DNA of 52,010 nt from Pseudarthrobacter cellobiosi (GCF_023913755.1 NZ_JAMXBJ010000044.1:1-52010); one strand, 5' to 3'. Counted from the stretch's first letter, positions 39,760 through 48,807 are shown. The notes: generated by a model not told the origin, from the letters alone. Made by a program: numbers and translations.

Positions 39760-40155
39760 TCACGACTTTCGAAGCCTGCGTACCAGTGCAAGAAGTGCCC
39801 GGTAGCCCACCAGAAACAGCCCCAGGCTCAAGAGCGCAACAACCACGAAGGCCAGTACTACGCTTTGTCCCGTCAGCGCCCTTAGGATCATGCCGCCGGC
39901 CACGGCGCCAAGCCAGACCACGGCGCCGGTTGCCATGGACAGGGGACGCTGCCAGGCCCGCCCCGCAAGCCAGGCGATGGCGGCCGCAGCCAGGAACGGC
40001 CATGCGGTGAGAAACACGCCGGTGACGATGTCGCCGCGCTGGTGGGCATCCCTGCCGATCGCTGCGAAAACGAGGATGAGGACGGCGTCGGACAGTGCGG
40101 CGGCGGTGATGGCGCGCCCGCCGCCGGTTAAAGATTGGTGCTGGGTCCAGGTCAT
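39760..40155 (-). CDS. DUF3054 membrane protein
   Basis: The 131-residue product has four hydrophobic segments (about 18-36, 45-64, 73-92, 98-120) and the D-A-V-L-I-L-V-F-A-A-I-G-R start of the actinobacterial DUF3054 family; function unknown. The ATG lies 7 bases after TAGGCT (40163-40168), suggesting leaderless expression. Confidence 0.82.
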   Translation of the reverse strand: MTWTQHQSLTGGGRAITAAALSDAVLILVFAAIGRDAHQRGDIVTGVFLTAWPFLAAAAIAWLAGRAWQRPLSMATGAVVWLGAVAGGMILRALTGQSVVLAFVVVALLSLGLFLVGYRALLALVRRLRKS

Positions 40156-40265
40156 GGCTTCGAGCCTAACCCGGCGATGGCGGCGGCCCGGTCCTGATGC
40201 TTGCCGGGGTGCGGGGGATTATGGAAGATGGGTGGGACAACGGCGCTCGTCAAGGGGGAGGCACA

Positions 40266-40661
40266 GTGCGTCTGATCCAGGTGGCCCAGCAGGCACACGA
40301 CCTCCAGCGGGCCGCTGAGTTCTATTCACTTCTGCTTGGGGTGCAGCCAGCGGCGGTCTATGACACGCCGGGGCTGCTGTTTTTCGATCTGGAAGGCGTC
40401 CGGCTCCTGCTGGAGCGCGGCGCGCCGTCGTCGGTCCTCTTTTTGGAGGTGGAGGACGTCCGGACAAGCATCAGCGTCCTGCAGGGCAGGGGAGTGGAGG
40501 TGGTTGCGCTGCCGAAGGTGGTCTTTCACCATGGCGACGCCGCCCTCGGTCCGGCAGGAACCGATGAGTGGATGGCCTTCATCCGTGACTCGGAAGGGAA
40601 CACGGTGGGGCTGGTTAGCCGGCACCCTCCGGCCGTTGTGCCGGGTGCGGCCCCGGACTAG
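40266..40661 (+). CDS. VOC family protein (glyoxalase-like)
   Basis: The 131-residue product has the two beta-alpha-beta-beta-beta modules of the vicinal oxygen chelate fold, ending in FIRDSEGNTVGLVS. The substrate is unknown. A GTG at 40266 is chosen because GGGGGAG lies 5 bases upstream; the open frame reaches 40197. A second VOC gene follows. Confidence 0.85.
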   Translation: MRLIQVAQQAHDLQRAAEFYSLLLGVQPAAVYDTPGLLFFDLEGVRLLLERGAPSSVLFLEVEDVRTSISVLQGRGVEVVALPKVVFHHGDAALGPAGTDEWMAFIRDSEGNTVGLVSRHPPAVVPGAAPD

Positions 40662-40683
40662 GCTCTTGCCGGAAGGAGCAACC

Positions 40684-41154
40684 ATGCAAAAGATTTCCAC
40701 GTGCCTGTGGTTCGAGAACCAGGCCGAAGAAGCGGCCGAGTTCTATGTGTCGGTCTTCGGCGATTCCAGGATTCTGGACGTCTCGCGGTTCGGCGAGGGC
40801 GGTCCCGGCCAGGCCGGGCAGGTCATCACCGTTGAGTTTGAGGTCGAGGGCCGGAAGTTCATGGCACTCAATGGGGGAGCGGCGGCCAATTTCACGGAAG
40901 CCGTCTCGTTTGTGGTCGACTGTTCGGACCAGGAGGAAGTGGACCGCTACTGGTCGGCGTTGACGGACGGCGGGGCGGAGAGCCAGTGCGGCTGGTTGAA
41001 GGACCGTTACGGCGTCTCCTGGCAGATCGTGCCGGCGGTCCTGGGCTCACTGATTGGCGGTCCGGATCCGGAGGGCGCCCAGCGCGCAATGCAGGCCATG
41101 CTGGGCATGCAGAAGCTTGACATTGCCGCACTTCAGATGGCTTACGACGGTTAG
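40684..41154 (+). CDS. VOC family protein (PhnB-like)
   Basis: The 156-residue protein starts MQKISTCLWFENQAEEAAEF and ends with the GVSWQIVPAVL motif, typical of the PhnB/3-demethylubiquinone methyltransferase-like VOC branch, whose role is unclear. The ATG has GGAAGGAG about 6 bases upstream. It lies 22 bases after the first VOC gene, so the two are probably cotranscribed. Confidence 0.88.
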   Translation: MQKISTCLWFENQAEEAAEFYVSVFGDSRILDVSRFGEGGPGQAGQVITVEFEVEGRKFMALNGGAAANFTEAVSFVVDCSDQEEVDRYWSALTDGGAESQCGWLKDRYGVSWQIVPAVLGSLIGGPDPEGAQRAMQAMLGMQKLDIAALQMAYDG

Positions 41155-41228
41155 GAAGCGCTGCGCAGCCCGGGTCGACTCGACAATGAGGTCATTTCCG
41201 TAGCCTGAGTCGCACTTGCCGTCGTGGA

Positions 41229-41435
41229 TCACGCCCGACCCGGGGCCACGGCGTAGTTTTCCATAGAGTCGAATACCGCCGCACGCACTCCCGTAACGGT
41301 TCGCGCGCAGTCGCGGACAAAGGACGCACTTTCTCCGTTGCCGCCAATCCACATGTCGATCCACAGGGAATCACCTCCGTGTTCGTCGGCGCCGATGTGG
41401 CTGGGGGCCGTTCTCCAGAGCCGGTCTGTCCCCAT
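41229..41435 (-). CDS. Possible small protein or gene remnant
   Basis: A 68-residue frame, open upstream to about 41512, reads like real protein (IGADEHGGDSLWIDMWIGGN, then ASFVRDCARTV) rather than a GC-driven shadow. I do not recognise it. No ribosome site or promoter is evident, and it could be a degraded fragment. Confidence 0.25.
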   Translation of the reverse strand: MGTDRLWRTAPSHIGADEHGGDSLWIDMWIGGNGESASFVRDCARTVTGVRAAVFDSMENYAVAPGRA

Positions 41436-41598
41436 GCCATGGGTGGTGTCAACGGCTGCTGGAGAGGTGCAGCGTGATTCATCTGATGAGATACGAAGGG
41501 TTCTACTTTACATAATGTAGATTATCGGCGTTCTCGGAGAGCGGAGAGTGGCCTACGTTAAGCCGACGCTAAGCGGGCGCTGTGGATTGCCAGCCTTG

Positions 41599-41913
41599 TT
41601 GGCGAATTGCCAAACGATCTGGCGAATTTTGCCAGCGAGTTAGCGAATCGCCGGTTCCGATCGGTCATGCGAGCCGCGAATGGTGCGCGTTGGACCGGGT
41701 CGGCGCTTGGCCTCGGCGACGCAACCCGACCCTGAACTCTACTGGAACGAACTTTTGGCCGATTCTAGTGGCAACGCGAGCCGCTCGAGAGCTGCTCATA
41801 CGGGCGCGTTCTTTTGGGTCAGCTGCCCGCACCGTTGGCCAACAAAGGCCACCCGAATTCCCGCTTCGGCCACGCTCCTCGGCTCGCCAACTGGGATGTC
41901 AGTCTCGCCAACT
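41599..41913. repeat. Dispersed TTGGCGA-type repeats, about 21-base period
   Basis: Three direct copies (TTGGCGAATTGCC 41599-41611, CTGGCGAATTTTGCC 41619-41633, TTAGCGAATCGCC 41640-41652) and two inverted copies (GCTCGCCAACT 41882-41892, TCTCGCCAACT 41903-41913). Each cluster has about 20-21 bases between starts, near two helical turns. Confidence 0.6.
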
Positions 41914-42212
41914 AGGCTGGCAAGCCACGGGCGCCTCCGGGGCTTCCGTTTGATGTTGCCGCAGGTCAGGTCCGGCTGGTCGCCCTGTGACCCAAAGCCA
42001 TGATTTATGCCTCATGGAACTACACGCGAGTGATTGGCTTGTTCCGCGCCGAGCAAGGCAACGTTTAGGTCACCGGTCGGCGCACACGCCGAAAAGATCG
42101 CCCGAAATGCTCTTGCGTGTGGTCATTCCCTAGTTGGCAACGCCTTTGCGTTTCCGCAGGCCGTGTCCGACTCCGGGCAGGGCACATCCCCCTGGGATGC
42201 CCCCGTACTCCC

Positions 42213-42359
42213 ATGAAGAGGCTCTTTTCCATGCGCAGAAAAAATCTGCTGGCTGCCGGCATGCTCACGGTTCTACTCGCCACCTCGGCGTGTGGCGCCG
42301 TAACCGGCGTCCCAAAACTCGTCCGCTCGGTCTTCGGGGCTGGCCAACGCCGGCGTTGA
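42213..42359 (+). pseudogene. Short lipoprotein, probably frameshifted
   Basis: The frame starts MKRLFSMRRKNLLAAGMLTV and has a clear lipoprotein signal with lipobox ATSAC, but stops after 48 residues. Downstream, other frames read Ser/Thr/Pro-rich segments (ASSSTQPDKLAT) and a plausible tail (SGTPAGCTGNGSPGQPGH), so one or two frameshifts may have broken a small secreted protein reaching about 42480. Sequencing error is possible. Confidence 0.45.
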
Positions 42360-42507
42360 AGCCAGCTCCAGCACCCAGCCCGACAAGCTGGCGACAATTC
42401 GCCGGCCCCCGCTTTTGTGTCCGGAACACCGGCCGGCTGCACAGGAAACGGCTCCCCCGGCCAGCCCGGCCATTGTCTAATCCCGCGTGCTCGCCAAGAA
42501 TGAACCA

Positions 42508-43689
42508 ATGACGGTCTACCTGCGTTCACTTGAAACTGCTGTTCCGCCGACGGTGCTTGTCCAGGCCGAAGCCCGTGATGTTTTTGGAGCCCAGCCGGGC
42601 CTGACCAGATTGGGCTCGCGGCTGGTGAGTACCTGCTTCGATTCAGCCGCCATCATTACGCGGCATACCGCCGTCGAAGAAATGACCATGGCGTTCCGTT
42701 CGGACGATCCGCAGTTCTTTGATCCCGCCACGGGTCTGCTCCTGAACCCCACCACCAAGGTGCGCAATGAGATCTTCGCCCGGGAAGTCACCAAACTTTT
42801 CATCGAGTCCGCCCGGGCTGCCGTGGATGCCTGCCCGGATCTCGCCTTACTTGACATAACCCACGTCATTACCGTCTCCTGCACAGGGTTCTTCAACCCC
42901 GGTCCTGACTATAAGATCGTCCGCGCGTTGGGGTTGGATCCGGCGGTCCAGCGTTATCACCTCGGATTCATGGGCTGCTACGCCGCCTTTCCAGCACTGC
43001 GGGCAGCCAAGTCCTTCTGTGAAGCAGATCCGCAGGCCGTTGTCCTGGTGGTCTGTGCCGAGCTGTGCTCCCTGCACGTGCGGACCTCGAACGATCCCGA
43101 CACGATCATGGGTTCGGCGCTGTTCGCCGACGGGGCGGCGGCAGCCATCATTACGGCCCGGAACGATCCGGACTCACCTGCCCTGATGCAACTGGACCAC
43201 TTCGAAACCGTCCTTACGCCGGTGGGCGAGGAATCCATGGCGTGGAACATCGGCGACCACGGCTTCGAAATGGTGCTGGGCAACTACGTCCCCCACATCA
43301 TCGACGATCACATCATCGGCGCCCTCACACCGCTGCTGGCCCGGGATCCCTCGTTGCGTAGAATCCCCTACCGTGACATCCGCCATTGGGCCATCCATCC
43401 CGGCGGCCGGAGCATCCTGGACAAGGTCCAGACGCGTCTTGAACTCACGGACCAGCAACTCGTTCCGGCACGGGATACGCTGCGGGACTACGGCAATATG
43501 AGCAGCGCCACCGTGCTGTTTGTCCTCAGGCACATCCTGGAGCAGCCACCGGTGGAGGGTGAGGAACGCATCTGCTCCATGGCGTTCGGCCCCGGACTCA
43601 CGGTGGAAACCGGGCTCTTCACGAAACTCCGCCAGGCCGCCACCGCGAAACGGGCGGTGCAGCCCGAGGCGGCCTCGTCACTGGCCTGA
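42508..43689 (+). CDS. Type III polyketide synthase (chalcone/alkylresorcinol synthase-like)
   Basis: Type III PKS enzymes extend a starter CoA with malonyl-CoA and cyclise the product on a single Cys-His-Asn active site. The 393-residue protein has Cys125 in VSCTGFFNPGPDY, His in WAIHPGGRSILD (about 300), Asn in DYGNMSSATV (about 330) and the family signature FGPGLTVE near the C-terminus. The ATG at 42508 is chosen by family fit; a GTG at 42487 would add 7 residues. The next two genes, a methyltransferase and an FAD monooxygenase, are almost contiguous, the same order of functions as the Streptomyces griseus srsABC phenolic lipid operon. An alkylresorcinol-type product is inferred. Confidence 0.93.
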   Translation: MTVYLRSLETAVPPTVLVQAEARDVFGAQPGLTRLGSRLVSTCFDSAAIITRHTAVEEMTMAFRSDDPQFFDPATGLLLNPTTKVRNEIFAREVTKLFIESARAAVDACPDLALLDITHVITVSCTGFFNPGPDYKIVRALGLDPAVQRYHLGFMGCYAAFPALRAAKSFCEADPQAVVLVVCAELCSLHVRTSNDPDTIMGSALFADGAAAAIITARNDPDSPALMQLDHFETVLTPVGEESMAWNIGDHGFEMVLGNYVPHIIDDHIIGALTPLLARDPSLRRIPYRDIRHWAIHPGGRSILDKVQTRLELTDQQLVPARDTLRDYGNMSSATVLFVLRHILEQPPVEGEERICSMAFGPGLTVETGLFTKLRQAATAKRAVQPEAASSLA

Positions 43690-43692
43690 ACT

Positions 43693-44394
43693 GTGTCCCT
43701 GATGCGGCAACGGGCTGTGGACGCAGTGGAAATGATGGACTTGCCGGACTGTGATCCCACCAAACTGGAGCTCACGTACCAACAGTTCGGACTGGTGAAC
43801 CGGCTCTTCTCCGGCTGGCGGCGGCTGTATTGCCGCGAGCTTCGCCCTCTGCTCTCCCAGGAGTCTGCAACCACGCTCCTCGACATAGGATGCGGCGGTG
43901 GGGACCTGGCACGCCAGCTCGCCCTCTGGTCTGCCCGGGACAAACTGCTGCTCGACGTCACCGGCATTGACCCGGACGCCAGGGCATACAGCTACTCGTC
44001 ACGCCACCCCCACCACGTCTCACTCCGGTTCCGCCAGGCGGACAGTGCCGACCTGGTCCGCGAAGGCCGCCGGTTCGACGTCGTTATCTCGAACCACGTC
44101 ATCCACCACCTCCAACCAGCAGACCTGGCTCAGCTCCTGGCAGATTCGCAAGACCTGGCGCGCCGGATTTCCCTGCACAACGACCTCCGCCGGAATATCG
44201 CAGCCTACGCACTTTTCTCCCTGGCGGCCCTCCCCCTCCGCGGCTCGTTCATCCGTGCGGACGGCCTGACCTCGATCAGGCGCAGCTACACCCCGGCAGA
44301 ACTCACTGCCGCCGCTCCCCCGGGCTGGCACGTGGCGCGCCACTCCCCTTTCCACCAGGTCCTCATCCACCGCCCGGACCATCCAGATGGTTGA
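43693..44394 (+). CDS. Class I SAM-dependent methyltransferase
   Basis: The 233-residue protein has the SAM-binding motif I LLDIGCGGGDLARQL (about 62-76), a motif II acid in VTGIDPDA and a post-motif HHLQPADLAQLL. It begins 3 bases after the polyketide synthase stop and overlaps the monooxygenase by 8 bases, so it probably methylates the polyketide product. The srsB enzyme of S. griseus belongs to a different (membrane ICMT-like) family, so this would be an analogous rather than orthologous enzyme; that comparison is from memory. Confidence 0.88.
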   Translation: MSLMRQRAVDAVEMMDLPDCDPTKLELTYQQFGLVNRLFSGWRRLYCRELRPLLSQESATTLLDIGCGGGDLARQLALWSARDKLLLDVTGIDPDARAYSYSSRHPHHVSLRFRQADSADLVREGRRFDVVISNHVIHHLQPADLAQLLADSQDLARRISLHNDLRRNIAAYALFSLAALPLRGSFIRADGLTSIRRSYTPAELTAAAPPGWHVARHSPFHQVLIHRPDHPDG

Positions 44395-45529
44395 CGTGGT
44401 GATCGTCGGCGGCGGACCCGTGGGCCTCTATCTCGCCGCCCTGCTGCTGCAGGAAGGCGTCGCGGTGAGGGTCCTTGAACAGCGGCTTCACCGGGAATCC
44501 CACTCGCGGGCCATCGGCATCCATCCCCCCGCCCTCGCGGCCCTGGAGAGAGTGGGCGTGGCCCGCGCCATGGTTGATGCCGGCGTGCAAATCCGCGGCG
44601 GCATTGCAGTCAGCGGCGCGAAGACCGTAGGGTCAATGTCCTTCGCGTCGGTCTCGGAGCGCTTCCCGTTTGTCCTGTCGCTCGCCCAGTTCACAACGGA
44701 ATCCCTGCTGGAGCAGCGTGTACACGAACTCGACGGTGAGGCGCTCGTCAGGGGCGCCAGGGTGACGGAAATAGCGGACGACGGCGGACTGGTCACCGTC
44801 CGAACTGCGGCCACCAAGACGGGCAGTGCCGGTGCCCGGATCACCTCACGGCTTTTGGTCGCCGCCGACGGCTCGCGGTCCATGATGCGTAGCCTGCTGG
44901 GCATCCGGACCACGTCCCGAACCTATCCCGACCATTATGTGATGGGTGATTTCGAAGGTTCCGGCGAAAACCTGAACGAAGCCGTCCTGTACCTCGAGGC
45001 CGAAGGGATAGTGGAATCCTTTCCGCTGCCGGGCGGTCTCCGCCGCTGGGTAGTGAGGATTCCCCGGCCCGAACCGGTCCCGGACGCCGTCGAACTGGCA
45101 CGGATGGTCCACCACCGCACGGGGATCCGGCCGGACCCGGCCACCAACACCATGCTCAGTAGCTTCAGCCCGCGCTCCACGGTGGCGTGCCGATCAGTCG
45201 CGGGGCGGGCGGTCCTGATCGGTGATGCTGCCCATGAAATAAGCCCCATCGGCGGCCAGGGCATGAACCTTGGCTGGCTGGACGCGGCGGAACTCGCGCC
45301 GATCATCTGTGATGCCATGGCGGGGGAACCGGTTGGCCAGCGACTGCACGCCTATTCCGCCCGGCGTCGTAAGGCCGCCTCCGCGGCGCGGTGGCAGTCC
45401 GAAGTGAATATGACGCTGGGGCGCCCGCTGGGGCCGCCGTTCCTGGCGTTGAGGAACCGGGCAGTCAGCGCGGTGTCCGGCTTTCCGGCGGCCAACAGGC
45501 TGGTGGCCCGCCGGTTCACCATGCAGTGA
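44387..45529 (+). CDS. FAD-dependent monooxygenase
   Basis: The 380-residue flavoprotein has the dinucleotide-binding motif VVIVGGGPVGLYLAALLL (4-21), an internal DG-type region (LLVAADGSRSMMRSLLG) and the second FAD motif LIGDAAHEISPIGGQGMNLG. It belongs to the aromatic hydroxylase group (PHBH/UbiH-like), and probably hydroxylates the ring made by the type III PKS, like SrsC. The frame overlaps the methyltransferase by 8 bases. A hairpin follows that contains both this stop and the convergent one. Confidence 0.9.
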   Translation: MVDVVIVGGGPVGLYLAALLLQEGVAVRVLEQRLHRESHSRAIGIHPPALAALERVGVARAMVDAGVQIRGGIAVSGAKTVGSMSFASVSERFPFVLSLAQFTTESLLEQRVHELDGEALVRGARVTEIADDGGLVTVRTAATKTGSAGARITSRLLVAADGSRSMMRSLLGIRTTSRTYPDHYVMGDFEGSGENLNEAVLYLEAEGIVESFPLPGGLRRWVVRIPRPEPVPDAVELARMVHHRTGIRPDPATNTMLSSFSPRSTVACRSVAGRAVLIGDAAHEISPIGGQGMNLGWLDAAELAPIICDAMAGEPVGQRLHAYSARRRKAASAARWQSEVNMTLGRPLGPPFLALRNRAVSAVSGFPAANRLVARRFTMQ

Positions 45530-45555
45530 CCCCCGCGCCGGAGGGCGCCGGGTCA
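45527..45555. terminator. Hairpin shared by two convergent stop codons
   Basis: TGACCC (45527-45532) pairs with GGGTCA (45550-45555), and GCGCC (45535-45539) with GGCGC (45544-45548). The two arms contain the monooxygenase stop and the SnoaL-like gene stop. No T-tract. Confidence 0.55.
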
Positions 45556-45972
45556 GGAGTTCACGAAGTAGCAGTCGTAACTGTCCTGGCTGATGATCAG
45601 GCCGTCACGGACTTCAAAGACCGACGACGTCCGGGCGCGGATGGTCTCCCCGGCATCCCAGTACCGCAGGTCCATAAGCGTCCTCGCCGACCAGTCGGCC
45701 TCCACCACAACCCGACCGCCTTCGCAGGTAGTGCGGCGGATCTCGAACTTCTGGTCCGCCACTACTTCGCGGCTTTGATCGGCACCGGCCATCGCCTGGC
45801 CCCGCGTGCGTGTGGAGCCTTGGGGCGCGAGCAGGTGCGGCGCTTCAAGCAGGACGAAGTCCGCAGCGAGGAAAGGGCCGATGGCCCCGCCGTCACCGCC
45901 GGCTTCCAGGGTCCGGATAAAGTCCAGGACAAGTTCCAGAGCGTTGGGTTCGGACGCAGTCAGTTCAGCCAT
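45553..45972 (-). CDS. Nuclear transport factor 2 / SnoaL-like protein
   Basis: The 139-residue product has the small cone-shaped NTF2 fold pattern: N-terminal helices (VLDFIRTLEAGG), then strands with VVVEADWSARTLMDLRYWDAG and SSVFEVRDGLIISQDSYDCY. Members are enzymes or binding proteins of many kinds. The ATG at 45972 lies 7 bases after TAATGT (45980-45985), suggesting leaderless transcription. It is divergent from def; a role in the neighbouring polyketide pathway is possible but unsupported. Confidence 0.82.
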   Translation of the reverse strand: MAELTASEPNALELVLDFIRTLEAGGDGGAIGPFLAADFVLLEAPHLLAPQGSTRTRGQAMAGADQSREVVADQKFEIRRTTCEGGRVVVEADWSARTLMDLRYWDAGETIRARTSSVFEVRDGLIISQDSYDCYFVNS

Positions 45973-46031
45973 GGCATCGACATTAGCCGACGCGGCCGAC
46001 GCCGTGCGGCGTCCGCCGCTAGGCTTTCCGC

Positions 46032-46697
46032 ATGACCGCTGTATCACCGCCCACTTCAATCACTCCTGAGCACCTGAGGGAACGGGTACAGGAAATCCTG
46101 TCCGCGGGATCGCTGCCGCCCATCGTCCAGGCCGGGAATCCCGTACTCCGCCAGCGGGCCGCGGCCTTCGACGGCCAGATCAGCGCCGGCGAGCTGGACC
46201 AGTTGATTGCCCTCATGCGCGAAGTGATGCACGAAGCCCCTGGTGTGGGGCTGGCCGCCCCGCAACTCGGAATCCCGCTGCAGCTGGCAGTCCTTGAGGA
46301 CCAGTACGACGTCGACCCGGAGGCCGCTGCACTGCGGCACCGTAGCCCGCTGGAGTTCCTCACCGTCATCAACCCGCGCTACACGGCCGTCGGAACGGAA
46401 ACGGCCGCGTTCTTCGAGGGGTGCCTCTCGTTGAGCGGCCTGCAGGCAGTGGTGGTACGGCCTGAACGGGTGCTGCTCCGATTCGATACCCCCGGAGGCC
46501 TGGCGTCGGAACGGGAATTCGAGGGCTGGCAGGCGAGAATTGTGCAGCACGAGACCGATCACCTCCATGGCACCCTGTACGTTGACCGCGCCGAGTTGAG
46601 GTCCTTGAGCTCCAACGCCGAGTATGCCGCCAGCTGGGCCGAGCCGGGGATCGGAAAGGCCCGTGCCGCCTTGGGATTCCTGCCCGAGAATCCCTGA
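46032..46697 (+). CDS. def: Peptide deformylase
   Basis: Def removes the formyl group from nascent proteins. The 221-residue metalloenzyme has motif 1 GVGLAAPQLG, motif 2 EGCLSL (metal Cys) and motif 3 QHETDHLHG (metal His and catalytic Glu). It has an N-terminal extension of about 30 residues, longer than E. coli Def, and no fmt gene beside it, so it may be a second copy. The ATG lies 6 bases after TAGGCT (46020-46025). Confidence 0.94.
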   Translation: MTAVSPPTSITPEHLRERVQEILSAGSLPPIVQAGNPVLRQRAAAFDGQISAGELDQLIALMREVMHEAPGVGLAAPQLGIPLQLAVLEDQYDVDPEAAALRHRSPLEFLTVINPRYTAVGTETAAFFEGCLSLSGLQAVVVRPERVLLRFDTPGGLASEREFEGWQARIVQHETDHLHGTLYVDRAELRSLSSNAEYAASWAEPGIGKARAALGFLPENP

Positions 46698-46709
46698 CGC
46701 GCCTACGGA

Positions 46710-48707
46710 TCAGTCCGGCGGTACGGCTGCCGGATTCGCGTCGGTCGGGAGGAGCCCGGCCCACCAGCGCAGGATGTGCTCGAATCTCTGCCGCCGGTGC
46801 TGCGGCCTGCCTGACCGGGAAAGTTCATGGTCCTCACCCGGGAACACCAGCAGCCGGGCTTCCACACCCTGCCGCTTCAGGGCCGTGAAATACCGCTGGC
46901 CCTGCTCCAGCGGACACCTGAGATCGTTTTCGCTGTGGATGACCAGCGTCGGAGTCTGCACGTTGCCCGCGTGTTCGAACGGGTTTTGGGCGGCGACTTC
47001 CACCGCCGAGCCACCGAGGTATTCGCCTCCGAAGTACCAGCCAATGTCGGCCGAGCCCTCGAAACTGACCGGGTCCAGGAATCCACGCTCCACAATGGCA
47101 CCCTTGAACCGGTGGTGGTGCGCTATGGTCCAGGCGGTCAGATATCCGCCGTACGAGCCGCCCATGATGCCCAGCCGGCCCGCGTCCAGCGCCCGAAATT
47201 TGGCCAGCGCCCCGTCCAGGAACGCGAGGACATCCTCCATGTCGTCGGTGCCAAAGCGGCCCTTGATGGCCAGCCCGTGTTCCCGGCCGTAGCCGGCAGA
47301 GCCGCGCGGATTGCACATCAGCACGGCATAGCCCGCAGCCGCGTACACCTGGGCTTCGTCGAACAGGGCAACGGTGAACTGGGCAAACGGCCCGCCATGG
47401 ATGTTCAACAGGACCGGGTGCGGACCCTTGCCTGGAGGCCTGACGAGCCAGCCATGGACGGGATAGCCATCGGGCGCCTCAAACGTCAGTTCCTGTGGAA
47501 CCACAATGTCCGTCTGTGTCCGCAGAACGGCCGAAAAGTCTGTCAGGAGCCGCATCTGGCCGTCGTCGAACACTGCGAGGTCCCCGTGGGTGGACGGATC
47601 GCTGAATACGACGAGCAGCGAGCCACCCGCCCACGCAGCCCCCGTCACCACCTTGTCACCGTGCACCAGCAGGGCATGCCCGCCCGTCGCCCCCAGCTCG
47701 AGGAGCTCAACCGAGCCTTGCGCGTTGTTCAGGACCAGGGCGTGGTCAGGGCCGCGGAGCTCAATCCGGGTACCCGGGGCGGCAACATCCATCAACTCAG
47801 GATCGGTCAGCGCAACCGGCATGCCGCCGTCAGCCGCGACGCAATACAGCACGGCGTTACGTGCCACAAAGTCCCGGCCCGAACCGCCCAGGTCCCGGGC
47901 AATGTAGAACAGCCATTTGCCGTCCCGGGACTGCCGAACCTCCGTGACACTTTGAGATGAGGCTACTCCGTGACCCACCGGGACGGGGTCGCCGCCGGTG
48001 ACCGGCACCTTGTAGATCAAGGTGGCCAAATCGTCGTCGTTCTCCGGCGGTGCCGCCACGAAGTAGACGGCTGATCCGTCTGCACTGAAAACCCCCGGGC
48101 CGGCGTCCGTGGCGAGAAATGTCAGCTGCCGGGCTGCCGGCATTGAGGGCGCCGCCTGCGATGTCAGCGGCTCGCCGCCAAGTTCCGGGACGTCCACGAT
48201 GAACAACTGCAGCGGCTTGTCGCGCGTGTAGCCAACGCCGTTCAGCCGGTACTGATACGTGGAAATCAACCGGGGTTCCTCCGCCTCTGTGGTGACGGTT
48301 TCGCTGCTGCCGTACCTCCCTGGCTCCGGCTCGCGGGAGCTGAAAACTATCCGGTGCGAATCAGGAGACCACGCGAAAGACTCCACTCCGAGCAACCTGT
48401 CCGTGATGACCTGGGGTTCACCGCCGCCGGCCTCCACCACGACGAGCTGCGCTTTCGACGACGGCCCGACCGTCCGGAGGAAGGCGAGGACCAGTCCATT
48501 AGGAGAGAAGGCAGGGCCGGTGTCCCGGAAGCCCCTGGTTATTCGCCGCGGCAACTGCTCCTGGTTTAACGGAATGTTCCACAACTGGCCCACGTAGGAA
48601 TCAGCATTGAAATCCGGCCTGGTCACCGACACAACAGCACGGCTGCCGTCCGGGTGAACGGCCGGCGCGGAGACGGAATTGAGCAGCGGGAGGTGTTCTG
48701 GCTTCAC
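46710..48707 (-). CDS. S9 family peptidase (acylaminoacyl/prolyl oligopeptidase-like)
   Basis: The 665-residue protein has an N-terminal beta-propeller (about 10-400, repeats with WSPDSHRIVFSS, FSADGSAVYF) and a C-terminal alpha/beta hydrolase domain with nucleophile MGGSYGGYLT, Asp in HSENDLRCP and His in GEDHELS. It probably cleaves short peptides in the cytoplasm. The open frame reaches 48896; the GTG at 48707 fits family N-termini and lies 7 bases after TAGGCT (48715-48720). Confidence 0.92.
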   Translation of the reverse strand: MKPEHLPLLNSVSAPAVHPDGSRAVVSVTRPDFNADSYVGQLWNIPLNQEQLPRRITRGFRDTGPAFSPNGLVLAFLRTVGPSSKAQLVVVEAGGGEPQVITDRLLGVESFAWSPDSHRIVFSSREPEPGRYGSSETVTTEAEEPRLISTYQYRLNGVGYTRDKPLQLFIVDVPELGGEPLTSQAAPSMPAARQLTFLATDAGPGVFSADGSAVYFVAAPPENDDDLATLIYKVPVTGGDPVPVGHGVASSQSVTEVRQSRDGKWLFYIARDLGGSGRDFVARNAVLYCVAADGGMPVALTDPELMDVAAPGTRIELRGPDHALVLNNAQGSVELLELGATGGHALLVHGDKVVTGAAWAGGSLLVVFSDPSTHGDLAVFDDGQMRLLTDFSAVLRTQTDIVVPQELTFEAPDGYPVHGWLVRPPGKGPHPVLLNIHGGPFAQFTVALFDEAQVYAAAGYAVLMCNPRGSAGYGREHGLAIKGRFGTDDMEDVLAFLDGALAKFRALDAGRLGIMGGSYGGYLTAWTIAHHHRFKGAIVERGFLDPVSFEGSADIGWYFGGEYLGGSAVEVAAQNPFEHAGNVQTPTLVIHSENDLRCPLEQGQRYFTALKRQGVEARLLVFPGEDHELSRSGRPQHRRQRFEHILRWWAGLLPTDANPAAVPPD

Positions 48708-48807
48708 CCATGTGAGCCTAACGTGCGACTTTCGCCGAGGCGAACACCCGGCCGGAACACTCGCGCGGGCGCCGCGCCGGCTCGCTCCCCGCCCTAAGAT
48801 GGTCCGT

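Larger units (their letters stand above)
41155..42212. other. Gene-poor accessory stretch
   Basis: No gene of known family was found in about 1.06 kb. It includes an AT-rich patch with ACATAATGTAGATTAT (about 41509-41525), clusters of a TTGGCGA motif in both orientations (41599-41652, 41882-41913), and a possible small minus-strand protein at 41229-41435. It separates the conserved core from the polyketide cassette and may be the remains of an insertion. Confidence 0.5.

Noticed and set aside
41582..41953. A 123-codon frame in the gene-poor stretch
   Set aside because: Its sequence is rich in Arg/Ser/Gly/Gln, has no family features and no ribosome site, and spans the repeats.
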